From Streptomyces sp. DHE7-1 (lineage in GTDB: Bacteria; Actinomycetota; Actinomycetes; Streptomycetales; Streptomycetaceae), in NCBI GenBank assembly GCA_016432725.1, contig JACJDG010000003.1, positions 496,001 through 560,000 of the forward strand: 64,000 nt of DNA. Direction: 5' to 3'. Under the pieces are notes generated by a model. It worked only from the letters and a program-made list of their open reading frames with translations. It had not been told where the DNA came from and did no database searches. Shown here one piece after another: positions 39,227 to 47,444 of the stretch; position 1 is the stretch's first letter, and every line of letters starts with the position of its first letter. The position numbers and the translations under genes were made by a program.

Positions 39227-40420
39227 ATGATCCACGCTGAGGCGACCCCCATGGAGTGGCCGCTCCCGCGCACGTGCCCGATGTCCCAGCCCCCGGCCCT
39301 GGCCGAGTACCGCGACGGCCCGCCCCGCGAGGTCCAGCTCCGGGACGGGCGGCGCGCCTGGCTGATCGCCCGTCACGCGGACGTGCGCCAAGCCCTCGCC
39401 GAACCCCGGCTGAGCGTCGACGACCAGCACCCGAACTGGCCGAATCGACTCTTGTTCCCGGTGCCTCCGAGAGCCGTTTCCTTCTGGCGCATGGATCCGC
39501 CCGAACACGGCACATACCGGAAAATGGTGGCTCCGGAATTCACCGCACACCGCACCCAGATCCTCCGTCCGCTCATCGAGGCGGTGGCGGACGAGTTACT
39601 GGACGAAATGACCAGGGCGACCGGCCCCGTGGATTTCCACGCGGCTTTCTCGCTGCCTCTCCCCTGCACCGTGATCGCCCGGATCTTCGGCGTTCCGGAC
39701 GAGGACATGAACGAATTCAAGGCGAGTACCAGCGCCATACTCAACCAGGCGGAACCGGAGAAGGCGATCGAGGCGTTCATCGCCACCACCGAGTACCTCG
39801 CCCGGCTGGCCGAGGCGCGGGCCGGCGAACCGCGGGACGACCTGCTCAGCCGCCTGACCATCGACTACGTCCGCACCGGCCTGCTCTCCGGCGAGGACCT
39901 GGTGGCGCTGGTGAGGCTGATGCTCATCGCCGGGCACGAGACGACGGCCAACCAGATCGCGCTCAGCGTCTACACCTTGCTGGACCGGCCCGACGTGCTC
40001 GCCGAACTCCACGCCGATCCAGGCCTGTTGCCGAAGGTCGTCGACGAACTGCTGCGCTACTGGTCGATCGCCCAGGATAACGTTGTCCGGGTCGCCACCA
40101 GGGAACTGACCATCGGCGGCACCCGCATCGCGGCCGGGGACGCCGTGATCATCTCCATCCCGGGCGCCAACCACGACGAGACCGTGTTCGCCGCCGCGAC
40201 GGACTTCGACATCCACCGGGACAACAGCCACCACCTGGCCTTCGGGCACGGTCCGCACTTCTGCCCCGGCGGCCCGCTGGTCCGCATGGAACTCGAGGTG
40301 GCCATCGGCGCGGTCTTCCGCCGCCTGCCCGGACTGCGGCTCGCCGTACCCCGGGAGGAGGTCGCCGCCAGCACCGACACCCTCGTCTACGGCCTGAGGA
40401 GTCTGCCGGTCATCTGGTAG
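39227..40420 (+). CDS. Cytochrome P450 (canonical)
   Basis: A 397-residue soluble bacterial P450. It has the I-helix LMLIAGHETTANQIALSVYT with the acid-alcohol pair, the ExxR motif DELLRYWS and the haem loop FGHGPHFCPGGPLVRMELE. The ATG follows AAAGGGA. A TTGACA at 39092-39097 may be a -35 box. It is followed by a hairpin and a glycosyltransferase gene. Together with the divergent exporter this looks like a small tailoring or detoxification set. Substrate unknown. Confidence 0.93.
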   Translation: MIHAEATPMEWPLPRTCPMSQPPALAEYRDGPPREVQLRDGRRAWLIARHADVRQALAEPRLSVDDQHPNWPNRLLFPVPPRAVSFWRMDPPEHGTYRKMVAPEFTAHRTQILRPLIEAVADELLDEMTRATGPVDFHAAFSLPLPCTVIARIFGVPDEDMNEFKASTSAILNQAEPEKAIEAFIATTEYLARLAEARAGEPRDDLLSRLTIDYVRTGLLSGEDLVALVRLMLIAGHETTANQIALSVYTLLDRPDVLAELHADPGLLPKVVDELLRYWSIAQDNVVRVATRELTIGGTRIAAGDAVIISIPGANHDETVFAAATDFDIHRDNSHHLAFGHGPHFCPGGPLVRMELEVAIGAVFRRLPGLRLAVPREEVAASTDTLVYGLRSLPVIW

Positions 40421-40472
40421 CTCCAGTCCGCCGGTGAGGGCCCCACGGCCGTCACGAGCACACGCTCACGCG

Positions 40473-40508
40473 CCGGCGGCAGATGGGAGCGCTCCCACCT
40501 GCCGCCGG
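40473..40508 (+). terminator. 36-bp near-perfect palindrome containing a CebR-type box
   Basis: CCGGCGGCAG-A-TGGGAGC and GCTCCCA-C-CTGCCGCCGG form 18-nt arms with a single mismatch, 52 bases after the P450 stop. As RNA this is a strong terminator. Its core TGGGAGCGCTCCCA is identical to the operator recognised by CebR-type LacI regulators, so the element could also bind a repressor ahead of the glycosyltransferase gene. Confidence 0.65.
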
Positions 40509-40581
40509 GCGCCCTCGCCCCCGCAACGACCCCAGATCCGCCAACCGTGCGAAAGCCGCACCCCACGAAGTGAGGTACCAG

Positions 40582-40644
40582 ATGGAACAGGCAACGGCCC
40601 GGCGCACCACCGCCGTATCCCGCCGGACGGAGGTGGCGGCATGA
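40582..40644 (+). CDS. Putative 20-residue leader peptide coupled to the glycosyltransferase
   Basis: An ATG with a GAGG site opens a 20-codon frame (MEQATARRTTAVSRRTEVAA). Its TGA overlaps the glycosyltransferase ATG as ATGA. The product is basic and resembles nothing known. It may only serve to deliver ribosomes to the next start. Such frames arise by chance, so this is tentative. Confidence 0.35.
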   Translation: MEQATARRTTAVSRRTEVAA

Positions 40645-41923
40645 GGATCGGTGTGTCCACGGCCGGCAGCCGCGGCGACTTCGAACCGTACGTCGCCCTC
40701 ACCCAGGGCCTGATCGACGCCGGTCACGAGGTGGTGTTCGCCGCGCCCCGCGACGCCCGCGGCCTGGTCGCGGGGACGGACGCCGAGTTCGTCGAGATGG
40801 ACCTGGAGGTCCGCGAGGTGCTGCGCTCCGAGGAGGGCAGGCGCTGGCTGGCCGCCGGGAACGTGGAGGCGTACCTCGCGGGCATCGCGAAGATGCTGTC
40901 GGAGGCACGGCACACCATCGGCGCGGCGGTGCTGGCGGCGGCCGAGGGCGCCGACGTCCTGGTCACCGGCGTCAACACCGAGGACTACGCGCTCGCGGTC
41001 TCCCAGTCGCGCGGCACGCCTGTCGTCCTCGGACACCTGACGCCGTGGCTGATGACCGACGAGTTCCCCCAGCCGCTGACCCCGCAGGCGGTACCGGACG
41101 GTGTTCCGGCCGAGCAGTACCACCTCCAGACCCACCAGGTGGCCGAGGACGTCTACTGGCAGGGCAAGAAGGACGACATCAACGAGTTCCGCGCCTCGCT
41201 CGGCCTGCCGCCCGCCCCCGGCGCGGCGCTGACCTGGACCGTGGACCTGGGCCTGCCGACGCTCCAGGCGTTCAGCGAGCAGGTGGTCCCGCGCCCGCAC
41301 GACTGGGCGCCGCAGAACACGGTCACCGGTTTCTGGCGGCTTCCGCACGCGGTGCGCGAACGGGTGGGGAGGCGGTCGTCCCCGGCGGGCTGGCCGACTG
41401 GCTCGCGGACGGCGCGGCGCCGGTGTTCCTCGGCTTCGGCAGCATGCCGGTGCTGGATCCGCAGAAGCTGGTCGACCTGATCGTGCGCGCCGCCGGGCGC
41501 ACCGGGCTGCGGCTGCTGGTCGGCGTGGGCTGGTCGGACCTGTCCGGCCTGACCGGCGACCTGCCGGAGAACGTGCGGCTGGTGGGCGCCGTCGACCACG
41601 ACTGGCTGTTCCCGCGCTGCCGGGCCGTGGTGCACCACGGCGGGGCCGGCACCACGGCCGCCGGCCTGACGGCCGGGCTGCCCACCTGGATCTACACCGT
41701 CTTCAGCGACCAGCCGTTCTGGGGCGAGCGGGTGTCCCGCCTCGGCGTCGGCGGGTACGCGAACTTCCAGGAGTTCGGGCTGGAGCACCTGGTGGGTGTG
41801 CTGGACCGGCTGGTCGGCGACGACCTGCGCGAGCGCGCCGCGGCCATCGGCGAACGGCTCCGCGAGGAGGACGGCGTGGGCACGGCGGTCAACCTGATCG
41901 GCAAGCTCGCCGACCGGGGCTGA
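40641..41923 (+). CDS. GT1/GT28-type UDP-glycosyltransferase (one frame break)
   Basis: A 427-residue GT-B-fold glycosyltransferase. The N-terminus RIGVSTAGSRGDFEPYVALT is typical of the sterol/glycopeptide glycosyltransferase group. The C-terminal donor site has VFLGFGSMPVLDPQKL, LFPRCRAVVHHGGAGTTAAG and WIYTVFSDQPFWGERV. The frame breaks in the G4 run at 41366-41369; restoring one base reads RERVGEAVVPGGLADWL. The ATG has GGAGG. It follows the P450 gene, so glycosylation of a hydroxylated small molecule or macrolide inactivation are both possible. Confidence 0.88.
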
Positions 41924-41932
41924 CCCCGCGGC

Positions 41933-41966
41933 GGGTGCCGCGGCCCACGCCGCGGCACTCGCCGGC
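41933..41966 (+). terminator. Terminator after the glycosyltransferase gene
   Basis: GGCGGGTGCCGCGG and CCGCGGCACTCGCC form a 14-bp stem (one G-U pair) with a 6-nt loop, 9 bases after the stop. Confidence 0.8.
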
Positions 41967-42028
41967 GGCTCCCGGCACCGGCGGGTAACGGCCCGGCGCG
42001 GCCTCCCTTCCCGCCTCCCCCGCCGTCG

Positions 42029-42928
42029 TCACCGGGCGTCCGGCCGCCCGGTGCCGGCCGCGGCGCGGTCGGCGTCGCCGCCGGCGCCGAGCAGCCCGGT
42101 GTGCCGGAGGGGTTCGCGCGCCTCCAGACGGGGCAGCTCACGGCGGGACAGCCGCAGGACCACCGGGGCAGGGCGGCCCGCACCGGCTGGACGAGCCGCA
42201 GCCAGGCCGGCGTGTACAGCGCGGTCCGGCGTCGTTCCAGACCGCGGACGACTCGTTCGGCGACGTCGTCGGCGCGGTACGTCCGGCGGGCGGGCGGCGG
42301 CATGTGGCCGCGCAGTTCCCGCAGTACGGCGTGCTGGTCGGCGTCGCGGATCATCTCCGTGTCCATCCAGTTGAGGTAGGCGATGCCCACGCCGACCCCG
42401 CGGTGGGCCACCTCGGCCCGCAGTGAGTGGGTGAAGGCCTCCACACCCGCCTTGGAGGCGCAGTAGGCGCTCATCATGGGCGCGGCACCCATCGACGCCA
42501 GCGAGGCGATCTGCAGGTAGTAGCCCGCCGTGTCCTCGAGATCAGGCAGGAAGGCCCGGGCCGTCTGGGCGCTGCCGACGAGGTTCACCTCGATCACCCG
42601 GCGCCACTCGGCGGGTCCGAGGAGACGAAGGGGCCGCCCTCGGCGACACCGGCGTTGGCGATCACGGCCGACGGGCGCCCGAGACGCCGGCGCACCTCCT
42701 CGGCGGCGGCCCGCAGCGCCGGGGCGTCGGTGACGTCGACCTCGTGGGCCAGGGCGGGGCCGGGGAGCCGGCCGGCGACCTCCGCCAGCAGGGCCGGCTC
42801 GTGGCCCAGCAGCGCGGGCACACCACCGCGACGAGCGACCGCGAGGGCGAGCGCGGCGCCCAGGCCGCGTGCCGCACCGGTCACCACGACCACCCTGCCC
42901 CGCAGGGGCTGCCGCCCGGACGCGTCAC
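42029..42928 (-). CDS. Short-chain dehydrogenase/reductase (three frame breaks)
   Basis: Classical SDR oxidoreductase of about 300 residues: VVVVTGAARGLGAALALAVA (cofactor site), AVIANAGVAEGG and the active-site block MMSAYCASKAGVEAFTHSLR. The frame breaks three times, each a missing base in a short run: near 42915-42917 (start region), 42613-42615 and 42165-42168. With all three restored the gene starts at GTG 42928, which overlaps the stop of the upstream gene (GTGA), and ends TGRPDAR at 42029. It is the last gene of a four-gene overlapping operon. Confidence 0.82.
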
Positions 42929-43380
42929 GGCTCCTCCGTTCCCGGGCGGGCCGTGTGGTCCGGGTGCCCGGCGGTGCGGCGGGCCTCCTTCATCTCCGCC
43001 TCGTACAAGTGGTCCCGTCCCTGGGCGAGTTCGTCGACGGCGCTGCGCTCGAGCTCCCGGAAGGGCTGGTAGTAGGTCCGGTCGTAGGCCTCGATGATCT
43101 GGAAGGTCCAGTGGCCGGGAATGACGTTGCGGCCCAGGATCTCCGTCTCCACCTTGTCGGCCCACTCCGGGTGCCCGGCCTCCCGCAACAGGCTGACCGC
43201 ACGGTCCAGTTCGAGGTCCGCGCCGCCGGTGAGCTGGTGGAAGTCATAGAGGCTGCCGCGGGCCCGTTCCGTCGTCTCCAGGGCCTTCGACAGTGATCCG
43301 AGGGCCTCGACCGTCTTGTCGTCGACACCCTCCGGGCGCCGGTGCCGGAGGTCGGGACCGTCCTGGTGGTGTTCGCTCAT
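42925..43380 (-). CDS. Conserved-looking protein of unknown function, 151 aa
   Basis: An intact 151-residue frame, acidic and helical, with no recognised family. Striking parts are DDKTVEALGSLSKALETTER, LYDFHQLTGGADLELDRAV, GRNVIPGHWTFQIIEAYDRT and YYQPFRELERSAVDELAQG. The ATG has AGGGAG. Its stop overlaps the SDR start, and it begins 57 bases after the FAD oxidoreductase stop. It may be a small partner of these enzymes. Confidence 0.72.
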   Translation of the reverse strand: MSEHHQDGPDLRHRRPEGVDDKTVEALGSLSKALETTERARGSLYDFHQLTGGADLELDRAVSLLREAGHPEWADKVETEILGRNVIPGHWTFQIIEAYDRTYYQPFRELERSAVDELAQGRDHLYEAEMKEARRTAGHPDHTARPGTEEP

Positions 43381-43436
43381 GCCGCTCCCTGCGGTTCGCT
43401 GTTGCCGGCCGTCATGCCGTTCACCGGTGCCGGCCG

Positions 43437-45054
43437 TCAGCGCCGGCGGCCGGTCCGGTCGCGCCGGGCGAGCATCCGCTGGGCGCCGGCGAGTGCCCTG
43501 GTCCGGTCCCCGCGGAGCACGGCCCGGGCCGCGTTCGCCCCGCACGCTCCGTGGACGCCGCCGCCGGGGTGGGCGCCCGCCGAGGCCAGGTAGAGACCCG
43601 GCACGGGGTCTCCGGCCGTCCGGTGCCGGGCAGCGGGCGGAAGACGAGTTGCTGGTGCATGGCGGTGGTGCCGCCGTTGATGGCACCACCGAACAGGTTG
43701 GCGTCGAGTGACCCCATGGCGGGCGGGGCCAGGATGCGCCGGGCGCGGACGCGGGACCGGAAACCCGGCGCGAAGCGTTCGACCTGGCGCTCGACCCGGT
43801 CCGCCATGCGCTCCTGGTCGTCGGGCCCCCACTTCCCGGTGATGCCCTCGTCGCCGGCGTCCGCGCGGATGTCGTGCGGGATGTGCGTGTACGCCCAGGC
43901 CGCCTCGGTGCCCTCGGGGAACGGGTGGCGTCGGCCGTGGTCATCTGGCCGAACAGGGAGAAGGGGCGGTCGGGCACCTGGCGCATGGCGATCTGCGCGG
44001 CGAAACGGGTCAGCTCGTCCATGCCGTCGGCCAGGTGGACGGTCCCGGCGCCGGCGGCCCGCTCGTCCTGCCACGGCACCGGGCCGTCGAGCGCCCAGTC
44101 GACCTTGAAGGTGGCGAAGTCCCACTGGAAGCGCCGCAGGTCCTCCAGCACCTGACCGGGCAGGTGTTCGGGACCGACCAGGTCCTCGTACAGGGCGGGC
44201 ACCGCGACGTCGGCGAGCACGGCGCGCCGGGCGGGCAGCGCCTGTCCGTCGGCCGTGCGGACCCCCACCGCCCGGCCGCCGCGTACGACCACCCGCTCGA
44301 CGCGCCGCCCGCAGCGCAGCTCTCCCCCGCGGCTGAGCAGCCGGCGCACGAGCGCGCCGGTGAGCTCTCCGGATCCGCCCGACGGCACGGGGAAGCCGTA
44401 GGTCTGCCCCAGCATCGACATCAGCCAGCCGAAGCCTCCGCTGCCCGCGGACTCGGGGGCGAGGTCGGCGTGCAGCGCGTTGCCGGCCAGCAGCAGCCGG
44501 CCGCCCTCGCCGCGGAACTCCTCCTCGCCCATGCGGCGCACCGGCAGGAGCAGGGAGCGCGCCACGCGCAGGCCGCCCGAGGCGCGCAGGTCGAGGGCGA
44601 GTCTCGCGAGAGACCTGACGGGCGGGAAGGGGGTGAACAGGGCGCCCAGCACACCGGGGCGCAGTTTCCGCCACAGCTCGACCAGCCGGTGCCAGGCGGC
44701 TCCGTCGCCGTCCGCGAAGGCGTCGAGGGAGGCCGCGGTGTCGTCGGTCCGCCGGTGCAGCACCGCGCATCCGCCGTCGGTGAGCGGATGGGCGAGCACG
44801 CTCGGGGCGTGGCTCCAGCGCAGTCCGTGCTCCTCCAGGCGCAGGGCGGAGAGCACGGGCGACGCGGCGGCCAGGGGGTAGAAGGAGCTGAACATGTCGC
44901 TGACGAAGTCGGGGTCCACGCCCCGGTCGTGCCGGACGGCGCCGCCCGGCTCCGGCTGCTCCTCCAGCACGGTGACACTCAGCCCGGCGTCCAGCAGCAG
45001 GTTGGCGGCCACCAGCCCGTTGGGGCCGGCTCCGATCACCACGGCGTCAGGCAT
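43437..45054 (-). CDS. Phytoene-desaturase-like FAD/NAD(P) oxidoreductase (two frame breaks)
   Basis: CrtI-related flavoprotein of about 539 residues. It has the N-terminal dinucleotide motif VVIGAGPNGLVAANLLLDAG with VTVLEEQPEPGGAVR, the FAD contact PSGGSGELTGALVRRLL, and the C-terminal block PGLYLASAGAHPGGGVHGAC. It is not next to crtB/crtE, so carotenoid synthesis is not implied. The frame breaks at 43923-43925 (TADATPFPEGTEAAW when restored) and at 43605-43608. The ATG at 45054 overlaps the stop of the upstream SRPBCC gene by 8 bases. Confidence 0.85.
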
Positions 45055-45555
45055 CGCCGGCTCCGCCCGCGCCGGTGGCGTACCGCCCGCCCGGCCGGGG
45101 CCGCCGGTCCCGCTCCTCGCCGGAGCCTTCGTCCTCGCAGGTCTTCGCCAGGCGCGCGAGCATGGCCCGGTGACGAAGCTGGATGAGCGCCTCGAAGCCG
45201 AGGTTGTGCAGGGTCCCGCCCGCGCCCTGGAGCGGGTGCTCGTCGACGATGACCAGGCAGTGCTCCCCCACTTGCGCAGCTCGATGCTGATGCGGGCGGT
45301 GCCCAGCGGACCCGCGTGGGCCTCGAGTTCCAGAATGGATCCCTCCACGCAGCGGCGTACCACCGTCTCGTTGCCGACCTCGAAGGGCCCGAGCCGGATC
45401 TGGTAGCTGATGGACGCCGACTCCTGCGGCCACTCGCCGTCCTTCGGCCGGGACTCGGAGGTTCCCACCACCCACTGCGCGTACCGGCTGCCGTCGGCGA
45501 GGACCGCCCACACCCTGTCCGGGGCTGCCTTGATCAGACGATGCCGAACCGCCAC
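45047..45555 (-). CDS. SRPBCC domain protein (one frame break)
   Basis: START-like ligand-binding protein of about 169 residues (RHRLIKAAPDRVWAVLADGS, YAQWVVGTSESRPKDGEWPQ, ISYQIRLGPFEVGNETVVRR). The GTG at 45555 is favoured by AGGAGG five bases before; an upstream in-frame ATG at 45573 is possible. The frame breaks in the C5 run at 45265-45269; restoring one base reads ELRKWGEHCLVIVDEHP. Its end overlaps the start of the FAD oxidoreductase by 8 bases, so the two are translationally coupled. Confidence 0.8.
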
Positions 45556-45674
45556 GTGCGCCTCCTGGTGCATATGTCCGTTTGACTGCCCTCGCCGAGT
45601 GCCCTTCCCGGCCCCGCCCGACACCTGTCCGCGTCCCGGGTGCGGGGGCGGGCGGTTCGGCCGATGCTGGAGCC

Positions 45675-45899
45675 ATGCCCGGCAAGCGCCCAGTGATCGT
45701 GCAGCTGCCGTCCCCGACCGGCGGACGCCGGGTGCGGGTCGGCGGTGAGATCCTCGGCCTCGCGCACAGCGTGCGCGATCTGGTCGAGTTCCTGCGCCGG
45801 GCGGGCCTGGAGATGGAGCCGGAGGAAGTGGCGGACTCGCCGCTGATCGACTGGCGCGGCATGGGCCCGGAGCGGTGGGAGGCGGAGACCCGGACCTGA
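45675..45899 (+). CDS. Small protein of unknown function, 74 aa
   Basis: An intact 74-residue frame with its ATG behind CTGGAGCC. The sequence GRRVRVGGEILGLAHSVRDL then VEFLRRAGLEMEPEEVADSP looks like a compact alpha/beta protein. I do not recognise the family. It is divergent from the SRPBCC operon. Confidence 0.6.
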   Translation: MPGKRPVIVQLPSPTGGRRVRVGGEILGLAHSVRDLVEFLRRAGLEMEPEEVADSPLIDWRGMGPERWEAETRT

Positions 45900-45989
45900 G
45901 CGGAGGGGGAGGCGGCCCGCACTCCCTGGGGGGGCGTCGAGGCGTTCCACCCCGTGTCCGGTGTGCCCGTCGGGGTGCCGGTCGCGTCG

Positions 45990-46008
45990 ATACCCGCCGA
46001 GCGGGTAT
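45990..46008. promoter_or_regulatory. Perfect palindrome ATACCCGC-CGA-GCGGGTAT
   Basis: Perfect 8-bp arms with a 3-nt centre end 33 bases before the kinase-like gene starting at 46042. The right arm contains GGGTAT, which resembles a sigma-B-type -10 box. It may be a promoter/operator for the anti-sigma kinase gene. Confidence 0.4.
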
Positions 46009-46041
46009 GCGCGTCGCACGGGCACAGCAGGAGGGCACACC

Positions 46042-46452
46042 TTGAGCGAATCATCACTGCGGGCGGTGGGCTGGGCACGCTCACTGCCGCTGAACGCGAG
46101 CGTCAAGACCGCGCGCGACTGGGCGCGCGAGCATCTGCGGTCACTGGGCTGGACCGAGTCGGCGCCGGAGACGGTGGACGACGTGCTGCTGACCATCTCG
46201 GAGCTGGTCACCAACGCCCACGTGCACGCGCAGAGCGCGGCCGACCTGGTGCTGACCTGGGACAGCACCTGTCTGCACGTGTCCGTCCACGACCGGTCCC
46301 GGCAGCTTCCGGTCCCGCGTCCGGCGGACCCCGAGCGTCCGGGCGGGCGCGGCATGCTGCTCGTGGACGCGCTGGCCGACACCTGGCAGACCCGTCCCTG
46401 TCCGGACGGCAAGGTCGTGCACGCTTGCTTCCGGCCGCCGACCACCGGCTGA
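46042..46452 (+). CDS. ATP-binding anti-sigma regulatory factor, 136 aa
   Basis: Stand-alone HATPase_c_2 protein of the RsbW/SpoIIAB type. It has the N-box LLTISELVTNAHVHAQSAAD and the G-box RPGGRGMLLVDALADTWQ. The TTG at 46042 with GGAGGG six bases upstream is the best start. It has no sigma factor or STAS gene next to it. Partner unknown. Confidence 0.85.
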   Translation: MSESSLRAVGWARSLPLNASVKTARDWAREHLRSLGWTESAPETVDDVLLTISELVTNAHVHAQSAADLVLTWDSTCLHVSVHDRSRQLPVPRPADPERPGGRGMLLVDALADTWQTRPCPDGKVVHACFRPPTTG

Positions 46453-46464
46453 TCCGGGCCCCCG

Positions 46465-46485
46465 CCCGGCCGCCCGGTGGCCGGG
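46465..46485. terminator. Convergent terminator
   Basis: CCCGGCC and GGCCGGG form a 7-bp stem between the stops of the convergent kinase-like and lipid-kinase genes. Confidence 0.5.
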
Positions 46486-46493
46486 GAGGTCCC

Positions 46494-47394
46494 TCAGCCG
46501 CCGGTGGTGCCCGGCCGGTACAGCACGGGCAGGTCGGCGGGACGCACCCGGAGCGTCACCGGCAGGGTGGCCTCCACCTCGCCGTCGGCTCCGTAGGGCA
46601 CGGGCCGGGAGGCCTCGATACGCAGTTCGCGTCCGCGCAGGATCACCACCTCGGGGCGCTTCACATGGGCCCCGGTCTTCAGCTCGTTCATCAGCGTGAA
46701 GAACAGCAGGCGCGGCGCCTCACGGATCATCACGACGTCGAGGAGCCCGTCGTCGACCCGCGCACCGGGGGCGATGAGGCGGCCGAAGCCGTAGTAGGGG
46801 AGTTGGCGGCCACGACGGTGTAGCCGCGGTGGTGGTGCTCCTCGCCGTCGACGGTGACGCGGAAGTCGGCCGGCCGCCAGGTGGTGACGGCGCGCAGGCC
46901 GCCCGCGTAGTACGAGGCGGCGCCGCGCAGCAGCAGGGTGTGGTTCGCGTGCCGGTTGGCGAGCGCGTCGACACCGGCGTACACGCTGCCGAGGACCACG
47001 GTGCGCCGGTGGACGGCGGACTCGACCTCGATGGTGTCGACCCGTCCGGGCTCCGCGCGCAGCAGGATGTCGGCGAGCGCGGCGGGGTCCCGGGGAGGCC
47101 GAGGGCGCGTGCGAAGTCGTTGCCCCGCCCGGCGGGTACGAGGCCGAGGACGGTGCCGGTGCCGCTGAGCGCGCCGCCGACGCCGCCGGCCATCCCGTCG
47201 CCGCCGACCGCCAGGACCACCCGGCCGCGTTCTCCGGCCTGCCGGGCGATGTCCTGGGCGTGGGCGAGGCTGTGGCTGTACTCCGTCTCCAGCTCCGCTC
47301 CGGCCTCGCGGAGCAGGCGGGCCACCTGGAGCAGTGAGGCCGCTCCGGTCGAGTCACCCGCGGTCGGGTTGACGACGGCGGTGAACTGTCGCAT
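46494..47394 (-). CDS. Diacylglycerol/lipid kinase family protein (two frame breaks)
   Basis: DAGK catalytic-domain lipid kinase of about 300 residues (YegS/DgkB-like), which phosphorylates diacylglycerol or related lipids. Motifs are FTAVVNPTAGDSTGAASLL, VVLAVGGDGMAGGVGGALSG and GLVPAGRGNDFARALGLP. The C-terminal lobe is RLIAPGARVDDGLLDVVMIR. The frame breaks at 47092-47095 and 46797-46800; restoring one base at each recovers the family sequence. The ATG has GGAGG. It lies 50 bases downstream of the AGPS-like gene in the same direction. Confidence 0.87.
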
Positions 47395-47444
47395 CGGTGT
47401 GCCTCCGGGCGGTGACGGTGGGAGCGGAAGGGACGGCGGGTGGT

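Noticed and set aside
37529..42928. A full antibiotic biosynthetic cluster around the P450/glycosyltransferase/exporter genes
   Set aside because: No polyketide synthase, peptide synthetase, terpene synthase or deoxysugar genes are present; a small tailoring or detoxification set is the most that can be supported.
43437..45054. Carotenoid biosynthesis cluster
   Set aside because: Only a CrtI-like flavoenzyme is present; no crtE, crtB or crtY homologue is nearby, and the neighbours are SRPBCC, SDR and an unknown protein.
42925..46038. A 1037-codon open frame on the minus strand
   Set aside because: It is a chance fusion across several genes caused by high GC and frame breaks. The real genes inside it have their own starts, ribosome binding sites and family motifs.
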